Shown here piece after piece: positions 58,946 through 64,000 of a stretch of DNA of 64,000 bases. The position numbers and the translations under genes are program-made. The number at the start of each line of letters is the position of its first letter. Within the stretch, counting starts at the first letter, position 1. Source of the stretch: Conyzicola nivalis_A (GTDB lineage Bacteria > Actinomycetota > Actinomycetes > Actinomycetales > Microbacteriaceae); assembly GCF_040548875.1 (NCBI RefSeq), contig NZ_JBEPSJ010000001.1, positions 310,001-374,000 of the forward strand, written 5' to 3'. Below the pieces are notes generated by a model. The model ran no database searches, was not told the DNA's origin, and worked only from the letters and a program-made list of their open reading frames with translations.

Positions 58946-59449
58946 ATGGCCGACCAGGCTCGCGCCGCCAAGATGGCGGACCGCATCAAGGTAATCATCG
59001 CCAAGTCACTCGAACGCGGCGTCAAGGACCCCAGGCTCGGCTTCGTGACCATCACAGACGTGCGCGTGACGGGAGACCTCCAGCACGCCTCCGTGTTCTA
59101 CACCGTCTACGGCTCCGACGAGGAGCGCGCCGACACGGCCGCCGCGCTGAAGTCCGCCACCGGAATGCTTCGCAGCGAGGTCGGCAAGAACATTACCGCC
59201 CGCCTCACGCCGAGCATCGAGTTCATCGCCGACGGCATCCCCGAGAACGCCGCGCTCATCGAGTCGCTGCTCAACGAGGCCCGCTCACGCGATGCCGAGT
59301 CGGAGACCCTCGCCAAGACCGCGCAGTACGCCGGCGACGAGGATCCCTACGTCAAGCCCCGCGCGTTCGTGGGCGACGAGAACGACGTCGACGATGACGA
59401 TGACGATGACGAAGACGACGCCGTGTTCGAGGCCGGACCCCGCCCGTAG
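58946..59449 (+). CDS. rbfA: Ribosome-binding factor A
   Basis: A 167-residue late 30S assembly factor. The KH-like fold spans residues 5-115 with MADRIKVIIAKSLERGVKDP, FVTITDVRVTGDLQHASVFY and LTPSIEFIADG. The C-terminal tail is unusually acidic, with about 12 Asp/Glu in 13 positions (VDDDDDDDEDDA), encoded by a GACGAT-type repeat. AAGGAGCAACAC precedes the ATG. It is the last gene of the nusA-ylxR-infB-rbfA run and converges on a small membrane protein gene 6 bases away. truB, often next in other bacteria, is 3 kb away here. Confidence 0.95.
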   Translation: MADQARAAKMADRIKVIIAKSLERGVKDPRLGFVTITDVRVTGDLQHASVFYTVYGSDEERADTAAALKSATGMLRSEVGKNITARLTPSIEFIADGIPENAALIESLLNEARSRDAESETLAKTAQYAGDEDPYVKPRAFVGDENDVDDDDDDDEDDAVFEAGPRP

Positions 59450-59455
59450 CCCTCG

Positions 59456-59830
59456 TCAGCCGTTGGCAGTGACCAGCAGGATCGGCAGCACGATGGCGGT
59501 GTTCAGCAGGCACGCGGCGACGAGAGCGACGACGCCCAGCACGTTGGTGCGTCCCCCCTCGCCCGAATATGCCCTCCTGGCACGCACTAGCCCGGCGATC
59601 GCCACAGCGATCGTGATGAGACCGGCGAAGAACGACACCGCCCAGGAGAACAGGATAAAGTAACCGGTCTCCTGCGAATTCACCCAGTCGGGCCGGTCGA
59701 ACGGTTCGCCCAGCGTCCAGACGATGAACGCCCAGTACACCACCAGCACGGCGTCTGAGACGAGGGCCACCCAGGTGAGCTTGGATACCGGATGCTTCGG
59801 GGTGGTGTCATTTCCATAGATGAGGGGCAC
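59456..59830 (-). CDS. Small membrane protein of unknown function
   Basis: A 124-residue protein with three membrane spans: about residues 21-39 (VALVSDAVLVVYWAFIVW), 58-81 (ILFSWAVSFFAGLITIAVAI) and 98-120. Between spans 2 and 3 is a short basic loop (RARRAYSGEGGRTN). I do not recognise it. The start is GTG at 59830, with AGGG 7 bases before it, and no other in-frame start nearby. It faces rbfA tail to tail. Confidence 0.7.
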   Translation of the reverse strand: MPLIYGNDTTPKHPVSKLTWVALVSDAVLVVYWAFIVWTLGEPFDRPDWVNSQETGYFILFSWAVSFFAGLITIAVAIAGLVRARRAYSGEGGRTNVLGVVALVAACLLNTAIVLPILLVTANG

Positions 59831-59866
59831 TCCGCAACCCTCTCATGGTTACCGAGTGCTGCATGC

Positions 59867-60730
59867 TCAATCGGGCAGCTGGTACGCGTCGTCTACGGCC
59901 ACGACCAGGCCGTCGGCGAGCAGCCCCGCCAGAGCACGGACGCGCTGCTCCTCGAGAGCGCAGACCAACGCGACCTCGTCGGCGGTCACCGGCACGTCGC
60001 TCGCACGCAGCTCGGCCATGATGAGGCCGCGCACCTGCCGGTCGGACCCGGCGAATTTCTTCTGCACGGGCGCCCGCTTCCCCTCGAACGCCGGGTAGCC
60101 CGCCAGGCGCCACGCGCACTGGTCGGCGATGGGGCAGGCGTCGCAGCGAGGCGACCTCGCCGTGCACACGACGGCCCCGAGCTCCATGATGGCGACGTTG
60201 GCCCGGCGGGCATCCGTCACCGACTCGGGCAGGATCGCCTCCATGTCGGCGAGGTCCCGCTTGGCGGCCGGTCCTGGCTCGCCCTGTCCGTGTACTGCCC
60301 TGGCGATGACCCTGCGGATGTTCACGTCGACGACCGGGTGCCGGTGGCCGTAGGCGAAGACGGCGACGGCCCGCGCGGTGTAGTCGCCCACCCCGGGCAG
60401 GGCCAGCAGCGACGGCACGTCGTGCGGCACGACTCCGACGTGGCGCTCGGTGATGGCGACCGCGGCGGCGTGCAACGCCAGCGCGCGCCGCGGGTAGCCG
60501 AGGCTCGCCCACGCCCGCACGGCGTCGCCCGACGGCGCCGCTGCGAGGTCCGCGGGTGTCGGCCAGCGGTCGAGCCACTCCTCGAGGCGGGGGATGACCC
60601 GAACGACGGGGGTCTGCTGCAGCATGAACTCGCTGACCAGGGTTCCCCACGCGGTGAACCCGGGGCGTCGCCACGGGAGATCCCGGCCGTTGCCCTCGAA
60701 CCAGTCGCTCGTCGCGGGTGCAATGCTCAC
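59867..60730 (-). CDS. mutY: A/G-specific adenine glycosylase
   Basis: Removes adenine mispaired with 8-oxoguanine. A 287-residue HhH-GPD protein. The catalytic Glu region is VSEFMLQQTPVVRVIP, the helix-hairpin-helix is LLALPGVGDYTARAVAVFAY with catalytic Asp in PVVDVNIRRVIAR, and the [4Fe-4S] ligands are in CTARSPRCDACPIADQC (C-x6-C-x2-C-x5-C). The C-terminal region is about 70 residues, shorter than the full Nudix-like 8-oxoG-recognition domain of E. coli MutY, as in other actinobacteria. GTG start with TAGAGT 6 bases upstream. Divergent from the kinase-like gene. Confidence 0.94.
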   Translation of the reverse strand: MSIAPATSDWFEGNGRDLPWRRPGFTAWGTLVSEFMLQQTPVVRVIPRLEEWLDRWPTPADLAAAPSGDAVRAWASLGYPRRALALHAAAVAITERHVGVVPHDVPSLLALPGVGDYTARAVAVFAYGHRHPVVDVNIRRVIARAVHGQGEPGPAAKRDLADMEAILPESVTDARRANVAIMELGAVVCTARSPRCDACPIADQCAWRLAGYPAFEGKRAPVQKKFAGSDRQVRGLIMAELRASDVPVTADEVALVCALEEQRVRALAGLLADGLVVAVDDAYQLPD

Positions 60731-60736
60731 ATCCCC

Positions 60737-60742
60737 ACTCTA
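60737..60742 (-). promoter_or_regulatory. -10 box of mutY (leaderless)
   Basis: TAGAGT on the minus strand, 6 bases, then GTG at 60730. Confidence 0.6.
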
Positions 60743-60766
60743 GGCTCGGCCCGAACCGACGAGGCG

Positions 60767-60772
60767 TAGGCT
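60767..60772 (+). promoter_or_regulatory. -10 box of the uridine-kinase-like gene (leaderless)
   Basis: TAGGCT, 6 bases, ATG at 60779. Divergent from the mutY promoter, with the two -10 boxes only 24 bases apart. Confidence 0.6.
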
Positions 60773-60778
60773 GACGGC

Positions 60779-61453
60779 ATGACGCGCTGGGCACCACAGA
60801 AGAAGGACGTTCTCGCCTCCCTCGCCGAGGAGATCCTGCACAACTACGGCCGGGGGCGCACCATCGTCGCGGTCGACGGAATCGACGTCGCCGGCACGGG
60901 CGAGTTCGCCGACGACCTCGCCGAAGCCATGCGGCTCAAGGGCCACACGGTGTTCCGCGCCTCGATCGAGGGATTCCACCGCCCGCGCGCGCTGCGGTAC
61001 GCGAGGGGGAGGGACTCGCCGGAGGGCTTCTACCGCGACTCCTACGACTACCGCACCTTCAAGCGCACCCTCGTCGAACCGTTCCGCATGGGAGGCAGCA
61101 CCAGCTTCGTCGCCGCCGCCTTCGACGTCCGCCGCGACGCGCAGGTCGAGCCCGTGTGGCTCAGCGGTCCGGCAGACGCCGTGCTCATCGTCGACGGGAA
61201 CTTCCTGAACCGCCCCGAGCTGCGTGGGCTGTGGAACTACTCGGTGTGGCTCGAGGTCTCCGAGGCGGAGGCCGACGCGAGACGCATCGACCGCGACCGA
61301 ACCTCGCCCAGCCCACGTCCCGAGCGCCACCTGCGCTACAGCGGCGCCCAGGCCCTCTACGCGGTCGAGTCCACACCCCGCACACGCGCTACCGCGATCA
61401 TCGACAACACCGACGTCGACGTGCCCCGTCGCGTGTTCGCCGACAGCTGCTAG
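60779..61453 (+). CDS. Uridine-kinase-like protein with altered P-loop
   Basis: A 224-residue protein of the uridine kinase-like P-loop family common in actinobacteria. IVAVDGIDVAGTGEFADDLA is in the place of the P-loop (normally G-x4-G-K-[ST]): from Gly34 the motif reads GIDVAGTG, so the Lys is Thr40 and the Ser/Thr is Gly41. Later family segments are well kept (ASIEGFHRPR, DSPEGFYRDSYDY, VLIVDGNFLNRPELRG and a YAVESTPRTRA stretch). ATP binding by the usual mode seems unlikely, so it may be a pseudoenzyme or bind its ligand differently. ATG start, leaderless-type promoter. It converges on panE with 9 bases between. Confidence 0.82.
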   Translation: MTRWAPQKKDVLASLAEEILHNYGRGRTIVAVDGIDVAGTGEFADDLAEAMRLKGHTVFRASIEGFHRPRALRYARGRDSPEGFYRDSYDYRTFKRTLVEPFRMGGSTSFVAAAFDVRRDAQVEPVWLSGPADAVLIVDGNFLNRPELRGLWNYSVWLEVSEAEADARRIDRDRTSPSPRPERHLRYSGAQALYAVESTPRTRATAIIDNTDVDVPRRVFADSC

Positions 61454-61462
61454 ACGCCTCGC

Positions 61463-62455
61463 TCAGGACGCGGTCGCGGCCCTGGCCACGACGACCTCCG
61501 GCACGACGAAGGCCTTGCTCGACTCCACCTCGTGCACGAGCCGCACGATGAGGGCGTTGATCGGCGTCGCCACGCCGCCGCGCTCGCCCGCCGCGACGAC
61601 CGCGCCGTTGAGGTAGTCGATCTCGCTCGGCTGGTCGCGCCGGATGCTCTGCAGGGTCGAACCCGGGTTCGGCACCGCGCCCATGCGGCGTCGCATCAGC
61701 AGGGGCAGCTGCTGCGCAGCCCAGTAGGGTGCGCGTGCGAAGGCGCTGAGCGACGCGTCGCCTAGGCCTCCGAGCTTCGCGAACCTCACACCGAGCGCGT
61801 GCCCCGCCAGGACGCCCTCGCGCATGCTCTGCACGAGCACTCGGCGCAGTCCGCTGTGAGAGATGACCTCCTGCACGCTCAGTCCGGTGACCGCGGGCAG
61901 AGCGTTCACCTGGTTGATCAGCAGCTTGGTCCACTGCGCGGAGGCGAAGTCGTCGATGCGCCGCACGGGCAGCACTGGCGAGAGCACCCTCTCGAACTCG
62001 CGGGCCGCTGCGTCGTCGTCGCCGCCGATGAACGTCGGGTTGGGCGTGGTGATGGTGACTTCGCCGGGGGAGAGGTAGGAGGCGGCGAACATCGCCAGTC
62101 CGCCGACGACGCGGGCCCCGGGCGCCGCGGCGCGCGCGTTGGCGATGCCGTCGAGGCCGTTCTGCACGACCAGCATCGGAGAGTCGCCGACGAACGCCAG
62201 GTTGTCGGTGATGGCGGCGACGGCGTCCTGCGCCTTGGTCGTCACGATCACGAGCTCAGCGGGAGCAGACAGACGCTCCGCCGCCGTGACCGCCGCAATC
62301 GCCTCGCCCCAGGCGCCGCGCAGCCGGATGCCCCGCTCGCGGATCGCGTCGAGGTGGGCGCCACGGGCGGTGACCTCGACCTCGTGCCCGGCGCCGGCGA
62401 GAAGCGCGGCGACGGCTCCGCCCACGGCCCCGGCTCCGATCACAGCGATTCGCAT
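61463..62455 (-). CDS. panE: 2-dehydropantoate 2-reductase
   Basis: Reduces ketopantoate to pantoate with NADPH in pantothenate synthesis. The 330-residue protein opens with the Rossmann motif IAVIGAGAVGGAVAALLAG. NGLDGIANARAAAPGARVVG and WTKLLINQVNALPAVTGLSV (catalytic Lys) are family segments, and the C-terminal helical domain is present. ApbA/PanE-like proteins include enzymes on other 2-oxo acids; the pantothenate role is the default. ATG start with TAGGCT 6 bases upstream on the minus strand. Divergent from truB. Confidence 0.88.
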   Translation of the reverse strand: MRIAVIGAGAVGGAVAALLAGAGHEVEVTARGAHLDAIRERGIRLRGAWGEAIAAVTAAERLSAPAELVIVTTKAQDAVAAITDNLAFVGDSPMLVVQNGLDGIANARAAAPGARVVGGLAMFAASYLSPGEVTITTPNPTFIGGDDDAAAREFERVLSPVLPVRRIDDFASAQWTKLLINQVNALPAVTGLSVQEVISHSGLRRVLVQSMREGVLAGHALGVRFAKLGGLGDASLSAFARAPYWAAQQLPLLMRRRMGAVPNPGSTLQSIRRDQPSEIDYLNGAVVAAGERGGVATPINALIVRLVHEVESSKAFVVPEVVVARAATAS

Positions 62456-62461
62456 AGGGAG

Positions 62462-62467
62462 AGCCTA
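62462..62467 (-). promoter_or_regulatory. -10 box of panE (leaderless)
   Basis: TAGGCT on the minus strand, 6 bases, ATG at 62455. Confidence 0.6.
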
Positions 62468-62514
62468 GGCGCTCGCGCTGTCCGCACCCGGGGAAGGCGC
62501 ACCCCGCGGATTGC

Positions 62515-62520
62515 TACCAT
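62515..62520 (+). promoter_or_regulatory. -10 box of the truB leader ORF
   Basis: TACCAT, 7 bases, then the ATG of the 13-codon leader ORF at 62528. This would make the leader peptide the leaderless first cistron of the truB message. Confidence 0.5.
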
Positions 62521-62527
62521 CGACTTC

Positions 62528-62569
62528 ATGCATCCTTCGCGCCATCCGTCGTCGATCGCCGCCCGGTGA
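62528..62569 (+). CDS. Putative 13-residue leader peptide of truB
   Basis: ATG at 62528 opens a 13-codon frame, MHPSRHPSSIAAR, whose TGA (62567-62569) overlaps the GTG of truB (GTGA). It sits where a leaderless transcript from the TACCAT box would begin, and truB itself has no ribosome-binding site. The simplest reading is translational coupling: ribosomes enter at the leader ATG and restart at truB. Whether the peptide has a sensing role is unknown. Confidence 0.5.
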   Translation: MHPSRHPSSIAAR

Positions 62570-63474
62570 AGCCGCCGACGAACCCGGCCAGCGGCATCCT
62601 GCTCGTCGACAAGCCGAAGGGTCTCACCAGTCACGACGTCGTCTCGCGCACCCGAAAGATCGCGGGCACCCGCAAGATCGGCCACGCCGGAACCCTCGAC
62701 CCCATGGCGACCGGGCTGCTCGTCCTCGGTATGAACAGCTCGACGCGGCTGCTCACCTTCCTCGTCGGCCTCGGCAAGGAGTACTTCGCGACGATCCGGC
62801 TCGGGCAGTCCAGCGACACGGATGACGCGGAGGGAACCCTCGGCGAGCCCGCCGACACCTCCGGGGTGCACGGGGCAGCCGTCGCCGCGGGCATCGCGGC
62901 GCTCACCGGCGAGATCTCGCAGGTGCCGAGCAGCTTCAGCGCCATCAAGGTCGACGGCAAGCGCGCCTACTCGCTCGCGCGGGCGGGGGAGGACGTCGAG
63001 TTGAGGGCTCGCACCGTCACCATCGCGGCCTTCGAGGTGCTCGAGACGCGCGAGGTCGACGGTTTCGTCGACCTCGACGTGCGGGTGGAATGCTCGAGCG
63101 GCACCTACATCCGCGCGCTCGCCCGCGACCTCGGCCTCTCCCTCGGCGTCGGCGGCCACCTCACGGCCCTGCGCCGCTCGAAGGTGGGGCCGTTCGACGT
63201 CGCCCAGGCGTCGACGCTCGCGGACCTCGTGGTGAACGACCGGCTGCTCACGCCGGCCAGCGTCGCCACCACCCTCTTCCCCGCTCACAGGCTCGACGAG
63301 CAGAGTGTCATCGACCTCGTGCACGGCAAACGGCTCGAGATCCCCGAGCTCGCAGGCACGGACGGTCCGATCGCAGGGCTCGGCCCGGACGGTCGGCTGG
63401 TCGGGCTGCTGGCCGCGAACGGCGCGACGGTCAAGCCGCTCGTCAACTTCCCGACCGACGAGGTGCTCGCGTGA
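62566..63474 (+). CDS. truB: tRNA pseudouridine(55) synthase
   Basis: Makes pseudouridine 55 in the T-loop of tRNAs. The 302-residue protein opens with SGILLVDKPKGLTSHDVV; the catalytic Asp45 is in GHAGTLDPMATGLLVLG. QVPSSFSAIKVDGKRAYSLA and VECSSGTYIRALARDLG are further family blocks. The GTG at 62566 is preceded by no ribosome-binding site but overlaps the stop of a 13-codon leader ORF. The usual rbfA-truB adjacency is broken by four genes. A small membrane protein gene follows 13 bases later. Confidence 0.95.
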   Translation: MKPPTNPASGILLVDKPKGLTSHDVVSRTRKIAGTRKIGHAGTLDPMATGLLVLGMNSSTRLLTFLVGLGKEYFATIRLGQSSDTDDAEGTLGEPADTSGVHGAAVAAGIAALTGEISQVPSSFSAIKVDGKRAYSLARAGEDVELRARTVTIAAFEVLETREVDGFVDLDVRVECSSGTYIRALARDLGLSLGVGGHLTALRRSKVGPFDVAQASTLADLVVNDRLLTPASVATTLFPAHRLDEQSVIDLVHGKRLEIPELAGTDGPIAGLGPDGRLVGLLAANGATVKPLVNFPTDEVLA

Positions 63475-63487
63475 CCGGGGTGCCCGC

Positions 63488-63856
63488 ATGATCGAGTGGT
63501 TCACCTGGGCGCAGATCGCGGTCGCGGTCGTCGCCGGCCTGCTCGCGGTCGCCCTCGGCCTGTTCGGCCGCACCCCGGACGACCTCACCATGGGCGCCAC
63601 GGCGCTCGTCACGGTGCTCCTGGTCGTGCAGGTCGTCGTCTCGCTGCTCGCCCCGGCCTTCGGGAACACGGCGACGGGGAGCGCACTCGAGTTCTGGGTG
63701 TACCTCGTCACGGCGCTGATCATCCCCCCGCTGGCCATCGTCTGGGGCCTCGTCGACCGCACGCGGTGGAGCACCGCCATCCTCGGCGTCGCCTGCCTCG
63801 CCGTCGCGGTGATGCTGTACCGCATGTATCAGATCTGGTTCGTCCAGGTCGCGTAA
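63488..63856 (+). CDS. Small membrane protein downstream of truB
   Basis: A 122-residue protein with four membrane spans (IEWFTWAQIAVAVVAGLLAV, then GATALVTVLLVVQVVVSLLA, then VYLVTALIIPPLAIVWGLV and a last one). The family is unknown to me; proteins of this size and layout often follow truB in Micrococcales. The end of truB includes GTGACCGGGG, and the ATG at 63488 has little else upstream, so translation may be coupled to truB. The next gene's -10 box lies across its stop codon. Confidence 0.75.
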   Translation: MIEWFTWAQIAVAVVAGLLAVALGLFGRTPDDLTMGATALVTVLLVVQVVVSLLAPAFGNTATGSALEFWVYLVTALIIPPLAIVWGLVDRTRWSTAILGVACLAVAVMLYRMYQIWFVQVA

Positions 63857-63859
63857 TCT
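63854..63859 (+). promoter_or_regulatory. -10 box of the last gene (leaderless)
   Basis: TAATCT, 7 bases, ATG at 63867. Its first three bases are also the stop codon of the preceding gene. AAAGG in the spacer could instead be a ribosome-binding site. Confidence 0.45.
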
Positions 63860-63866
63860 AAAGGCA

Positions 63867-64000
63867 ATGACCACAACGACTTCCTCGCGTTCGACCGGCG
63901 TCGGACGCGTACTCATCGCCGTCTACGGCCTCCTCGCACTCGCGGCCACGGGCCGGAGCGTCTTCCAGCTCTTCGACGACTTCGACCGGGCGCCCGTCGC
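63867..64000 (+). CDS. Start of a membrane protein, cut by the window end
   Basis: Only the first 44 codons are inside the window (MTTTTSSRSTGVGRVLIAVY and onward, with GLLALAATGRSVFQLFDDF). A hydrophobic segment at about 13-33 suggests a membrane protein. Too little is present to name it. Confidence 0.6.
   Translation, partial: MTTTTSSRSTGVGRVLIAVYGLLALAATGRSVFQLFDDFDRAPV

Overview
This window is one contiguous piece of a high-GC actinobacterial chromosome. Gene order (F-type ATP synthase; dxr-rseP-ispG-proS; nusA-ylxR-infB-rbfA), heavy GTG start use, TANNNT -10 boxes placed 6-7 nt before start codons, and a serine/threonine kinase-PP2C-FHA signalling set point to order Micrococcales, most likely Microbacteriaceae; the genus cannot be read from the sequence. 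About 58 protein genes are packed with no gene-free stretch longer than about 170 bases. I saw no rRNA, tRNA, insertion sequence, prophage or CRISPR array.

Layout. 1-4717: end of atpH, then atpA, atpG, atpD and atpC, followed in the same direction by a P-loop kinase-like gene and yaaA. 6103-13819: short transcription units (DUF5684-like membrane protein; an ogt-tag alkylation-repair pair; aldo/keto reductase; quinone-oxidoreductase-like MDR; DUF4192 protein; TspO; a membrane-anchored HExxH protein; Nudix hydrolase; small unknown). 13863-17131 (minus): asnC-type regulator, class III aminotransferase and FAD amine oxidoreductase, a probable amine/polyamine catabolic operon. 17280-35292 (plus): an 18-kb signalling and surface locus: FHA protein, PP2C phosphatase, membrane Ser/Thr kinase, a 1962-residue Ig/Fn3 surface protein, MoxR ATPase, DUF58 protein, a transglutaminase-fold membrane protein that has lost its catalytic Cys and His, a zinc-ribbon/FHA protein and a two-ATPase FtsK/EccC-like motor. 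It matches the gene set of the Bifidobacterium PFNA cluster (kinase, Fn3, AAA ATPase, DUF58, transglutaminase, PP2C) with FHA proteins and an FtsK motor added. 35459-41109: polyamine ABC transporter operon (potDABC-like) converging on gabT across a 25-bp tandem repeat. 41170-43795: OsmC, DUF2330 and FKBP lipoprotein. 43881-49421: dxr, rseP, ispG and proS, each with its own -10 box placed for a leaderless mRNA. 49418-54534: a second MoxR-DUF58 operon with a small membrane protein, two von Willebrand A proteins and a TPR protein. 54639-59449: nusA, ylxR, infB and rbfA. 59456-64000: small membrane proteins, mutY, a uridine-kinase-like protein with a broken P-loop, panE, and truB preceded by a 13-codon leader ORF.

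How it fits together. The kinase, phosphatase and two FHA proteins form a complete write-erase-read phosphothreonine circuit encoded with a giant surface protein and a secretion-type motor; the kinase itself ends in an extracellular Fn3-like domain. The locus sits between two amine/polyamine gene sets, which may once have been closer together. The most notable observations are this locus, its pseudo-transglutaminase, the window-wide leaderless promoter pattern and the truB leader peptide.
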